Positions 17,651-26,161 of a stretch of 43,236 nucleotides of DNA are shown here, in pieces (positions within the stretch are counted from its first letter, which is position 1; every line of letters starts with the position of its first letter). The notes below the pieces were generated by a model. It did not search any database. It was not told the DNA's origin and saw nothing but the letters and a program-made list of their open reading frames with translations. The translations under genes and the position numbers were made by a program. Source of the stretch: Clostridia bacterium (GTDB lineage: Bacteria; Bacillota; Clostridia; Oscillospirales; QAMX01); the NCBI GenBank assembly GCA_017441705.1, contig JAFRWU010000026.1, positions 1-43,236 on the forward strand, given 5' to 3'.

Positions 17651-18406
17651 ATGCGCGTTCTCTCCATCGGCAACAGCTTTTCCCAGGACGCCACCTGGTA
17701 TCTTCACAGGATCGCGGAGGCGGGAGGACGGGAAATCGAAACCTGGAACCTCTACATCGGCGGCTGCTCTCTCTACCGTCACGCGAAAAACCTCCGCGGC
17801 GCTCTGAAGGAATACTCGCTGGAGATCGACGGCCAGGCTACCGCGGAGACGGTTTCGATCAACGAAACGGTCGAAAAGGGCGGCTGGGACGCGGTCACTC
17901 TGCAGCAGGCCAGCCATTACAGCGGTCTTCCGGAAACCTACGAGCCGTTTCTCACCGAGCTTGCCCGGTATCTCCGGGAAAAGCTTCCCGGGACGAAGCT
18001 CTGGATCCACGAGACCTGGTCCTACGATCCGGACTCCGTCCACGACGGCTTCCCGGTTTATTCCATGTCCGGTGAAAAGATGTATAATATGCTTTCTTCC
18101 GCCTACCGGGAGGCGGCGGAAAGGATCGGCGCGGGCTTCCTTCCGGTGGGCGACGGGATCGAGGAGCTCCGGAAAACCGGACTCTTTATGCCGCGGACGG
18201 GGAAATATGCCGTGAACCGTGACGGCTTCCATCTGTCGATCCCCTACGGAAGGATGTTTGCCGCTTATATCTGGGCGGAATGCCTTCTGGATCTGGACGT
18301 GCGCGGAAACTCCTTCCGTCCGGCCTTCGGCAGGGGAGAATGCGATCCGGAAGCGGTCGCGATCCTGCAGGAGACTGCACACCGGACCGCGAAAAGCCGC
18401 ATCTGA
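17651..18406 (+). CDS. DUF4886/SGNH-type hydrolase
   Basis: A 251-residue cytosolic protein. It opens with RVLSIGNSFSQDATWYL, the block-I motif G-N-S-F-S of DUF4886 SGNH-like hydrolases, with Ser in GNSFS as nucleophile. The mid-region DAVTLQQASHYSG and the C-terminal NRDGFHLSIPYGRM, where DGFH supplies the Asp/His pair, complete the triad. Family members are thought to deacetylate or de-esterify carbohydrates. The start follows GAAGGAGG nine bases upstream and is 13 bases after the ASRT stop. It is likely cotranscribed with rhaB, so it may remove acyl groups from rhamnose-containing glycosides (inference). Confidence 0.83.
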   Translation: MRVLSIGNSFSQDATWYLHRIAEAGGREIETWNLYIGGCSLYRHAKNLRGALKEYSLEIDGQATAETVSINETVEKGGWDAVTLQQASHYSGLPETYEPFLTELARYLREKLPGTKLWIHETWSYDPDSVHDGFPVYSMSGEKMYNMLSSAYREAAERIGAGFLPVGDGIEELRKTGLFMPRTGKYAVNRDGFHLSIPYGRMFAAYIWAECLLDLDVRGNSFRPAFGRGECDPEAVAILQETAHRTAKSRI

Positions 18407-18425
18407 ACGGAAAAACGCATATTCT

Positions 18426-18460
18426 GCGGGAGCGCCGTGCGAAACGGCGTTCCCGCTTTT
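18426..18460 (+). terminator. Terminator of the rhaB operon
   Basis: 13-bp stem GCGGGAGCGCCGT with one G-T pair, five-base loop, then TTTT. Confidence 0.85.
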
Positions 18461-18554
18461 CTAATGGATCCATTCGTTTGAATAATGTTGTTATTTCATA
18501 AAATCCCATATGGGAGACGCAGGGAATTTTAGCGGACTTTTGCACGCTGACGTG

Positions 18555-18583
18555 TTGCAATCCTTCCTGAGGTATTGTATAAT
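18555..18583 (+). promoter_or_regulatory. Promoter of gdhA
   Basis: TTGCAA, 17-bp spacer, TATAAT, 32 bases before the start codon. Confidence 0.82.
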
Positions 18584-18585
18584 AA

Positions 18586-19947
<1,362 letters not shown>

Positions 19948-19968
19948 TCCTCTCCAAAGCGAAAACGC

Positions 19969-20004
19969 GCCGCGGGGACTCCTTCCGGAGCCCCCGCGGC
20001 TTTT
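19969..20004 (+). terminator. Terminator of gdhA
   Basis: GCCGCGGGG/CCCCGCGGC stem with an inner CTCC/GGAG stem separated by one mismatch, TTCC loop, then TTTT. Confidence 0.85.
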
Positions 20005-20026
20005 GAAAAACCGCGGAAAAAAGGGC

Positions 20027-20055
20027 TTGACAAAGAAAAGCCGATATGCTATGAT
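20027..20055 (+). promoter_or_regulatory. Promoter of tRNA-Leu
   Basis: TTGACA, 17-bp spacer, TATGAT with TG one base upstream; 41 bases before the mature tRNA 5' end. Confidence 0.82.
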
Positions 20056-20096
20056 TATCAAGCGTTCGGAAAAGACCCGGCGTGAAACGAAACCGT

Positions 20097-20179
20097 GCGG
20101 CCATGGCGGAACTGGCAGACGCGCACGTTTGAGGGGCGTGTGGGCAACCATCCGGGTTCAAGTCCCGGTGGCCGCACCA
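20097..20179 (+). tRNA. tRNA-Leu (anticodon GAG)
   Basis: A class II tRNA of 83 nt with genome-encoded CCA. The acceptor stem GCGGCCA/TGGCCGC is perfect. The anticodon stem CACGT/GCGTG (last pair U-G) holds loop TTGAGGG, placing anticodon GAG at 20131-20133, which reads CUC and CUU. The T stem CCGGG/CCCGG with loop TTCAAGT is perfect, and a long variable arm is present as expected for leucine. It is a single-gene unit with its own promoter and terminator. Confidence 0.96.
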
Positions 20180-20181
20180 GG

Positions 20182-20219
20182 AAAAATCTCTTTTGTCTCC
20201 GGACAAAAGAGGTTTTTTT
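20182..20219 (+). terminator. Terminator of tRNA-Leu
   Basis: CTCTTTTGTC/GACAAAAGAG stem, TCCG loop, extended by A-T pairs into a seven-T run; nearly symmetric, so usable in both directions. Confidence 0.92.
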
Positions 20220-20305
20220 CTTCCTCCGGGCGGCGTCTCGCCCGGCGCATCCGAACGCTCGTTATGTCAGGGAAAGCGGCGCTTTCCCGGAAACGGAGGC
20301 CGGTC

Positions 20306-21052
20306 ATGCCGAAAGCCGCGATCTTCGATATGGACGGGACGATCCTCGACACGACGGAGGATCTGACCGCCTCGCTCAACTATGCCCTGGAAAAGACCGG
20401 TCACCGCCACGACTATACGGGGGAACACACGCGGCTTTTCTTCGGGAGCGGCGCGCTTGTCGCCCTGATGCGGGCGCTGGCGTGCGAAGGCGGGACGGAG
20501 CCATCCGGACTCCTTGCGCTGGGGACCCGGGACTGTCCGGCCCCGCGGGAGTTCCGGGAGGAGGCGGAAAGAGCGCTCCCGGTGTTCAAAACCTACTATC
20601 CGCAGCACAGCGGGATCTTTACAAGACCGTATCCGGGCGTCCCCGGGATCCTTGAAAGGCTCCGCCGGGACGGCGTGCGGACGGCGGTGGTCTCCAATAA
20701 AATGGAAAAGGCGGTCGAAGGGCTCTGCGCCCGCTATTTCCCGGGCCTTTTCGACGCGGCGGCGGGAGAAAACGAGCCGGCAGTCCGGCGGAAGCCCGCG
20801 CCGGACATGATCGAAAAGACCCTGGAAACGCTCGGCGTATCGGCCCGGGAAACGGTATACGTCGGCGATTCCGAAGTCGATCTGGAAACCGCCGAAAACG
20901 CGGGGATCGCGCTGATCGCCGTCTCATGGGGCTTCCGGTCGAAGGAGTTCCTGAGATCGCGCGGAGCGGGGATCATCGCGGACGGCGCGGAGGAGCTTTA
21001 CCGGGCGATCTCATCCTTCGGAGAGAAAAGCGGTGGAGGAGAAGAAGCGTGA
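20306..21052 (+). CDS. HAD-family phosphatase, phosphoglycolate phosphatase-like
   Basis: A 248-residue haloacid-dehalogenase hydrolase. Motif I is FDMDGT (Asp8 nucleophile, Asp10 acid), motif II is VVSNK, motif III is the Lys of RRKPAPDMI, and motif IV is YVGDSEVDLETA. The cap between residues 15 and about 95 is the C1 alpha type of Gph/PgmB enzymes. The start has GGAGG six bases upstream; longer in-frame extensions run into the tRNA and are rejected. It has no clear partner gene. A role in phosphoglycolate or general phosphosugar salvage is likely, but substrate cannot be told from sequence. Confidence 0.85.
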   Translation: MPKAAIFDMDGTILDTTEDLTASLNYALEKTGHRHDYTGEHTRLFFGSGALVALMRALACEGGTEPSGLLALGTRDCPAPREFREEAERALPVFKTYYPQHSGIFTRPYPGVPGILERLRRDGVRTAVVSNKMEKAVEGLCARYFPGLFDAAAGENEPAVRRKPAPDMIEKTLETLGVSARETVYVGDSEVDLETAENAGIALIAVSWGFRSKEFLRSRGAGIIADGAEELYRAISSFGEKSGGGEEA

Positions 21053-21076
21053 TCCGGGACGGCGCCCGTACTTTCA

Positions 21077-21115
21077 AAAAACCTCTCTCGTCTTTCGGGA
21101 CAAGAGAGGTTTTTT
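21077..21115 (+). terminator. Terminator of the HAD gene
   Basis: AACCTCTCT/AGAGAGGTT stem with an inner GTC/GAC pair set, followed by six T. Confidence 0.85.
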
Positions 21116-21117
21116 CA

Positions 21118-21146
21118 TTGTAAATCGGGGCCGCGTATGATATAAT
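21118..21146 (+). promoter_or_regulatory. Promoter of the seven-gene sugar-phosphate operon
   Basis: TTGTAA, 17-bp spacer, TATAAT with TG one base upstream. It is the only good promoter seen before the operon. Confidence 0.78.
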
Positions 21147-21204
21147 CAACAAAAGAAACCGGCAAAAACGCGGATCGTCCCGCAAGAGACGGAAAGACAA
21201 CGGA

Positions 21205-21246
21205 CGACAGGCTTAACGGCCTGTCGCAGAGACTGTTTTTTACAGG
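21205..21246 (+). promoter_or_regulatory. Possible alternative-hairpin leader of the sugar-phosphate operon
   Basis: In the 130-nt leader, CGACAGGC (21205-21212) pairs perfectly with GCCTGTCG (21219-21226). The same CCTGT (21220-21224) can instead pair with ACAGG (21242-21246), spanning a TGTTTTTTAC run. The two pairings exclude each other, as in attenuators, but no known aptamer or canonical terminator is recognised. Confidence 0.35.
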
Positions 21247-21275
21247 ACACGGGGCAATCGAAAGGAGAGCGGAAC

Positions 21276-22769
21276 ATGATAAAAGCAGGCTGGGCTGAAG
21301 TCAGCATCACGCCCGAAAAGAGGATCGCGCTGGCGGGACAGTTCGTGGAGCGGATCTCGGAGAGCGTCGAAACGCCGATCACCGCCACGGCGCTCGCCGT
21401 GGAAAGCGGGGGAGAGCAGATGGTCATCTGTTCCTGCGATCTCGTCTCCATCGGGGCGAATCTGGTGCGGGACGTCAGGGCGCGGGTCAGAGACGCCCTT
21501 CCGGATCTCGACGCCGACAAGATCATCCTCAACGCGACGCATACGCATACCTCTCACGTTTACGACCGTGCCGGATCCAACCGCGCCACTTCCGGTTCCC
21601 TTACGGAGAAATCCATTCTCAACGGCTTCCTGCCGGAGGAAAAGCAGTACCGCCCCAAGGTGAGCGCGAAAGGCGACGACTTTATGGACGCGAAGGAATC
21701 GCTCGCTTTTCTGACCGACAGGATCTCAGAGGCGGTCATGGAAGCGTGGAAGGCCCGCAGGCCTGCGAAATACGCAACCGGTTTCGGCCGGGCGGCGGTC
21801 GGCATGTGCCGGCGCGCCTGTTTCTCCGACGGCAGCGCCAGAATGTGGGGGGACACCAATACGGCGACCTTCACCCAGCTGGAGGGCGGCAGCGACAGCG
21901 GCATCGAGATGCTCTTTTTCTACGACGCGGACGATAAGCTGACCGGCGTGGTCGCCAACGTCGCCTGCCCCTCGCAGGTGCTGGAGCACCGGCTGTTCAT
22001 TTCCTCCGACTACTGGGGCAAAGTCAAGATCCTTCTGCGGGAAAAATACGGAAAAGACCTGTTCGTGCTGAGTCTTTGCTCGGCGGCGGGAGATCAGTGT
22101 CCCCGCGACCTCATCCGCTGGGTCAATCCCGAAACGCCGATCGATGATCCCAACGTCGAACGCAGCGATTATATCGAACGGGACGCCGACCCCTCCATGT
22201 ACGACGTCGGGGGCACCTGGCTGATCGGCAGGAGGATCGTGAACGAGATCGACATGGCTCTGGACCGCGTGAAGACGAAACGGGACGACGCGGTCTTCCG
22301 GCACGAAAAGATAGCCCTCGATCTGCCGCTCCGCCGGGTCACCCCGAAAGAATACGCGGAAGCGGTGGCGGAGCTGGAGCGGTACGCCGCGAAGGTCGTC
22401 GACCATGTCAACTACGACGACAATGCGAAAATGTACGTCCATACCGGCACCATCCTGCGGTACAGAGAACAGCATACGCGGGACATCGTGCCCGTCGAAG
22501 TGCATGTCGTGCGGTTCGGCGACATCGCCATCGCCACCAATCCGTTCGAGCTCTTCCTGGATTACGGCAATCAGATCCGGGCGAGGAGCCGGGCGCGGCA
22601 GACCATCCTGATCCAGCTTGCCTGCGGGTCCGAGTCCTACCTGCCCACCGAAAAAGCGGAAAAGGGAAGCCATTACAGCGCTTACGTTTCCAGCGGCTCG
22701 GTCGGCCACCAGGGCGGCGAGCTTCTGGTGCGCAAGACGACCGAGGAAATCAACAGGATGTTCCGGTGA
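21276..22769 (+). CDS. Neutral ceramidase-like metal amidase (PF04734 domain)
   Basis: A 497-residue protein built on the neutral/alkaline non-lysosomal ceramidase N-terminal domain. Landmarks are AGWAEVSITP at residues 4-13, the zinc motif NATHTHTSH near residue 90, CSAAGDQCPRDL (equivalent to the family's QGDVSPN segment) and GSESYLPTEKA near the end. It has no signal peptide, unlike true secreted ceramidases, so it should act in the cytosol on a soluble amide or ester. It is the first gene of a sugar-phosphate operon, with RBS GAAAGGAGAG and translational overlap to the SIS gene. It may release a sugar from an amide-linked precursor (inference); the substrate is unknown. Confidence 0.82.
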   Translation: MIKAGWAEVSITPEKRIALAGQFVERISESVETPITATALAVESGGEQMVICSCDLVSIGANLVRDVRARVRDALPDLDADKIILNATHTHTSHVYDRAGSNRATSGSLTEKSILNGFLPEEKQYRPKVSAKGDDFMDAKESLAFLTDRISEAVMEAWKARRPAKYATGFGRAAVGMCRRACFSDGSARMWGDTNTATFTQLEGGSDSGIEMLFFYDADDKLTGVVANVACPSQVLEHRLFISSDYWGKVKILLREKYGKDLFVLSLCSAAGDQCPRDLIRWVNPETPIDDPNVERSDYIERDADPSMYDVGGTWLIGRRIVNEIDMALDRVKTKRDDAVFRHEKIALDLPLRRVTPKEYAEAVAELERYAAKVVDHVNYDDNAKMYVHTGTILRYREQHTRDIVPVEVHVVRFGDIAIATNPFELFLDYGNQIRARSRARQTILIQLACGSESYLPTEKAEKGSHYSAYVSSGSVGHQGGELLVRKTTEEINRMFR

Positions 22770-23377
22770 ACGGCGGTGACGATGTGAAGCCTGACACGGT
22801 AAAACGCATGCTTTCGGTCTACGAGATCGAGAGCGAATGCATAAAGGAAATGCGGGAATATTTCGACGAGGCCGCCTACGGCAGAGCCGTGGAGCTTTTG
22901 AAGTCCGCGGAGCGGATCGGCTGCACCGGGTGCGGCCACAGCGGGATCCTCTGTCAGCATTTCGCGCATCTGATGTGCTGTATCGAGCGGCCGGCGAAAT
23001 TCATTTCGCCCGCCGAGGCGGTCCACGGCGGGACCGGCTTTCTGCAGAGCGGAGACGTTTGCCTTTTCGCCTCCCGCGGCGGCAGGACGAAGGAGCTTTT
23101 GCCCATACTGGACATCTGCAGGGCGAAGGGCGTCCGCGTGATCGCCGTCACCGAAAACCTCGACTCGCCGCTCGCAAGGAGCGCCGACGTCGTTCTCCGG
23201 CAGTTCGTCAACCGGGAAACCGACAGATACAACTGTCAGGGCACGACGTCGTCGACGTCGCTGGCCGTCGTCTTTCACGTTTTGCAGACTGCGCTGATCG
23301 AGGAGACCGGTTTTCAAAACGAACGGTTCGCGCTCATCCACCCCGGCGGCGCCGTGGGAGAACGGCTCCACAAATAA
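22766..23377 (+). CDS. SIS-domain sugar-phosphate isomerase, KpsF/GutQ (arabinose-5-phosphate isomerase)-like
   Basis: 203 residues, a single SIS domain without CBS repeats. The core is GCTGCGHSGILCQHF (phosphosugar-binding GxGxSG-like loop), LFASRGGRTKELLPIL, VIAVTENLDSPLARSAD and a closing FALIHPGGAVGERL. That last block is the signature of KpsF/GutQ/KdsD D-arabinose-5-phosphate isomerases (HPGGxLGxxL). The GTG start overlaps the previous stop by GTGA, so translation is coupled; a second GTG 18 bases in is an alternative. By family knowledge it would interconvert ribulose-5-P and arabinose-5-P, which fits the FSA-type aldolase encoded later. Other phosphosugars remain possible. Confidence 0.82.
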   Translation: MNGGDDVKPDTVKRMLSVYEIESECIKEMREYFDEAAYGRAVELLKSAERIGCTGCGHSGILCQHFAHLMCCIERPAKFISPAEAVHGGTGFLQSGDVCLFASRGGRTKELLPILDICRAKGVRVIAVTENLDSPLARSADVVLRQFVNRETDRYNCQGTTSSTSLAVVFHVLQTALIEETGFQNERFALIHPGGAVGERLHK

Positions 23378-23416
23378 CAGAACCACAAAACAATACGATA
23401 TACGAGAGGTGTAAAA

Positions 23417-24037
23417 ATGGAGTTCAAGTTTTTTCAGAAGGAATTGGAATTGCAGTCGCGCGGCTGGATCCCCACCTTCCACGACATCACCAGGGAAGTC
23501 GTCGAGATCGTGCGGGCGTCCGGCGTCAAAAACGGAACCGCCACCATCGCGTCTCATCACACCACCTGCTCGGTGATGATTCAGGAGTGCTCCCACGACA
23601 TCGACAGCTTCGACCTGGAGTATCTGCAGCACGATCTCCTGGACATCATGCGGAAAATGATCCCCGATTACACCAACGAGGGCGACTACCGCCATCCCGG
23701 TCCCATCCACGCCAAATTCGGCAGATTCGTAAACGAGCCGGGCGATTACACCTCGATGAACACCGACGGTCATCTGCGGTCGGTCTTTTTCGGCAGGAGC
23801 GAAACGATGACCATCAAGGACGGCGAGCTGGACGGCGGCGAATTCGCCCACGTCTATTTCGTCGACTGGGATCACGTGCGCGCCCGTCACCGTCAGGTCA
23901 ACGTGACCGTCATGGGCATCGGCGACGCCGTCATCGACAGAAAATGGAACAACGGAGAGGTGATCGACACCAACCATAAGTTCACCGACGAGGAAAAGGG
24001 CGACGACGTCCACTTCACCCTGCAGCAGAAGAGGTAA
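23417..24037 (+). CDS. YjbQ/UPF0047-family protein
   Basis: A 206-residue member of the YjbQ (UPF0047) family. Visible blocks are IPTFHDITREVVEIV, ASHHTTCSVMIQEC, a central HGHL-equivalent NTDGHLRSVFFG, DGELDGGEFAHVYFVDWDHVRAR and VNVTVMG. The conserved His residues form a metal site in solved homologues. It is about 65 residues longer than the usual 130-140, with an insertion around YTNEGDYRHPGPIHAKFG and a charged C-terminal tail. Weak thiamine-phosphate synthase activity is reported for the family, but its presence between an SIS isomerase and a triosephosphate isomerase suggests a sugar-phosphate role. RBS GAGAGGTG. Confidence 0.85.
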   Translation: MEFKFFQKELELQSRGWIPTFHDITREVVEIVRASGVKNGTATIASHHTTCSVMIQECSHDIDSFDLEYLQHDLLDIMRKMIPDYTNEGDYRHPGPIHAKFGRFVNEPGDYTSMNTDGHLRSVFFGRSETMTIKDGELDGGEFAHVYFVDWDHVRARHRQVNVTVMGIGDAVIDRKWNNGEVIDTNHKFTDEEKGDDVHFTLQQKR

Positions 24038-24040
24038 CGT

Positions 24041-24751
24041 ATGAAACCGGATTACAAGCTCTCGGTCCCCTTCTTCGAGTTCGGACCGAAGGCGTATCTG
24101 TACGGCGGCGAGCTGCTTTCGCTGATGAAAAAGATCGACTCCTTCGCCGAAAAGTACGATATGGACGTCATCGCCGACGTGCAGACGACCGATCTGCGCC
24201 TCATCGCCGCAAACACGTCGGAGCGGATCCACGTCTACGCCCAGCATATGGACAGCATCCCGGTCGGCAGAGGGATGGGGACCATCCTGCCCGAGGCGGT
24301 GAAGGCGACAGGCGCCGTCGGCGTCATGCTCAATCACGCGGAACGCAAGCTGACCCTTGACGAGATCGAAAAAGCGATCAGGCGCGCCGACGAGGTGGGA
24401 CTCGCCACCGTCGTCTGCGCCGATACCGAAGAGGAGATCCGGGCGGTCGCCGGGATGAGACCGAATATCGTCGTGGCGGAGCCGAGCGAGCTGATCGGCA
24501 CCGGCATCGCCGTCGGGCGGGAATACGTCGACGCCTGCATCCGTCTCGTGAGATCGGTCGATCCCTCCATCATGGTCCTTCCGAGCGCGGGCATCCGCTG
24601 CGGCGCCGACTGCTACAACATCATCATGGCGGGCGCCGACGGTTCCGGTTCCAGCAGCGGCATCTGCAAGGCGGCGGATCCCGCGGCGATGGCGGAAGAG
24701 ATGATGGCGGCGGTCCGGCGCGCATATGACGACAGGGAGGGGAAACGATGA
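24041..24751 (+). CDS. Triosephosphate isomerase, archaeal-type/LerI-like
   Basis: 236 residues with all three TIM catalytic elements: Lys17 in FEFGPKAYL, His99 in MLNHAERK and Glu147 in VVAEPSELIGTG. The short length, VYAQHMD, and GAVGVMLNHAE match the archaeal-type TIM group, which includes L-erythrulose-1-phosphate isomerase and dedicated catabolic TIMs rather than the housekeeping enzyme. It would equilibrate glyceraldehyde-3-P with dihydroxyacetone phosphate or act on a related C3/C4 phosphate. Only three bases separate it from the YjbQ stop, and its own stop overlaps the kinase start (ATGA). Confidence 0.87.
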   Translation: MKPDYKLSVPFFEFGPKAYLYGGELLSLMKKIDSFAEKYDMDVIADVQTTDLRLIAANTSERIHVYAQHMDSIPVGRGMGTILPEAVKATGAVGVMLNHAERKLTLDEIEKAIRRADEVGLATVVCADTEEEIRAVAGMRPNIVVAEPSELIGTGIAVGREYVDACIRLVRSVDPSIMVLPSAGIRCGADCYNIIMAGADGSGSSSGICKAADPAAMAEEMMAAVRRAYDDREGKR

Positions 24752-26148
24752 AATATCTTGTCGGCGCGGATATCGGGACGACCTCCCTCAAGCTCGCCGT
24801 ATTCGACACCGGCGGCGGGATGATCCGGAGCGTCACGAAGGACTATACGCTTCTGGTCTCGGGCGACAGGGTGGAATTCCCCGCGGACGAATACGTAAAG
24901 CTGTTCCGGGACGCCTACGAAGAAGCGACGGACGGGCTGGAAGTGGCCGCCCTTGCGATCGACACCCAGTGCGAAACGATGATTCTGACGGACGAGGCGG
25001 GCGAGCCGCTGATGAACGCCGTCGTGTGGCTGGACAACCGCGCCGCCGCGCAGGCGGAAGAGATCAAGGCGCGTTTCGGCAATCGAAAGGTCTACGAGGT
25101 GACCGGGCAGCCGGAGATCACGGCGACCTGGCCGGCGGCGAAGCTGCTCTGGATCCGGGAAAACGAGCCGGACGTCTTCCGGAGGATCCGAAGGATCTTT
25201 CTTCTGGAGGATTATCTGCTCTATAAGCTCACCGGCGCGTTCGTCACCGAAAAGACGCTGCAGTCCTCCACCATCTATTTCGATATCCAAAACGAGTGCT
25301 GGTGGGAGGAAATGCTCGACTTCATCGGCGTCCGGAAAGAGCAGCTGCCCGAGCTCCGGAACAGCGGAGAAGCGGTCGGCGCATACAGAGGCGCCGCCGT
25401 CGTCACCGGCGCGATCGATCAGATCGCGGGCGCCGTCGGCGCGGGCGTGGTGGACGGCACCGCGGTCAGCGAGATGACGGGGACGACGATGGTGGTGTTC
25501 GCTACCGCCGACGTCATGCCGCCCTATGATCCTTCGAGCATCGTCCCCTGCCACAAGAATTTTGACAACAGGTTCTGTCTGCTGTCCTGGACCCCCACGG
25601 CGGGAATGGCGCTCAAATGGTTCAGGAACAATTTCTGTGAAAGCTTTTCTTTCCGGGAGCTCGACGAAATGGCGAAAGACGTTCCGCCCGGCAGCGCGGG
25701 ACTGACCTTTCTGCCGTATCTCTGCGGCTCCACGATGCCGCGCTACGATCCCGACGCCAAGGGCGCGTTCACGGGGCTGACCCTGGAGCACACCCGCGCG
25801 CACGCCGTCAGAAGCATTCTGGAGGCGGTCGCCTGCATGCTGAAGGAAAACCTCGATTATCTGGGAGTCGACTGCGATCAGATCCGCTCGATGGGCGGCG
25901 GAGCGGCCAGCCCGCTGTGGTGTCAGATCAAGGCGGATCTGACGGGCAAAAGCATCGCCGTTCCGGAGAACCCCGAGACCGCCTGTCTCGGCGCGGCGAT
26001 CCTCGCCGGCGCCGGCGTCGGCGTTTTCGGCGACGTGAAGGAAACGAGCAAGAAACTTGTAAGGATCAAAGAGATCTATACGCCGTCCGGCGCGGACTAC
26101 ACCGAGTGTTTCAACAATTTCACGGCTGCCGAAAAACGGTATTCGTAA
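24748..26148 (+). CDS. FGGY-family carbohydrate kinase, xylulokinase-like
   Basis: 466 residues, two actin-like domains. The phosphate-1 loop is GADIGTTSLKLAVFDTGG. The substrate region ALAIDTQCETMILTDEAG with AVVWLDNRA is the xylulokinase-type layout (W-x-D-x-R), pointing to phosphorylation of the terminal hydroxyl of a ketose. Phosphate-2 is EMTGTTMVVF and the adenosine motif is MGGGAASPLWCQIKADLTG. The start overlaps the TIM stop. Substrate could be D-ribulose, D-xylulose or another ketose; the SIS and FSA partners make ribulose attractive (inference). Confidence 0.88.
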   Translation: MKYLVGADIGTTSLKLAVFDTGGGMIRSVTKDYTLLVSGDRVEFPADEYVKLFRDAYEEATDGLEVAALAIDTQCETMILTDEAGEPLMNAVVWLDNRAAAQAEEIKARFGNRKVYEVTGQPEITATWPAAKLLWIRENEPDVFRRIRRIFLLEDYLLYKLTGAFVTEKTLQSSTIYFDIQNECWWEEMLDFIGVRKEQLPELRNSGEAVGAYRGAAVVTGAIDQIAGAVGAGVVDGTAVSEMTGTTMVVFATADVMPPYDPSSIVPCHKNFDNRFCLLSWTPTAGMALKWFRNNFCESFSFRELDEMAKDVPPGSAGLTFLPYLCGSTMPRYDPDAKGAFTGLTLEHTRAHAVRSILEAVACMLKENLDYLGVDCDQIRSMGGGAASPLWCQIKADLTGKSIAVPENPETACLGAAILAGAGVGVFGDVKETSKKLVRIKEIYTPSGADYTECFNNFTAAEKRYS

Positions 26149-26161
26149 GGAGGAGAGAACT

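Noticed and set aside
22682..24337. 551-codon minus-strand open frame
   Set aside because: Antisense shadow of the SIS, YjbQ and TIM genes, which have clear family motifs and ribosome sites.
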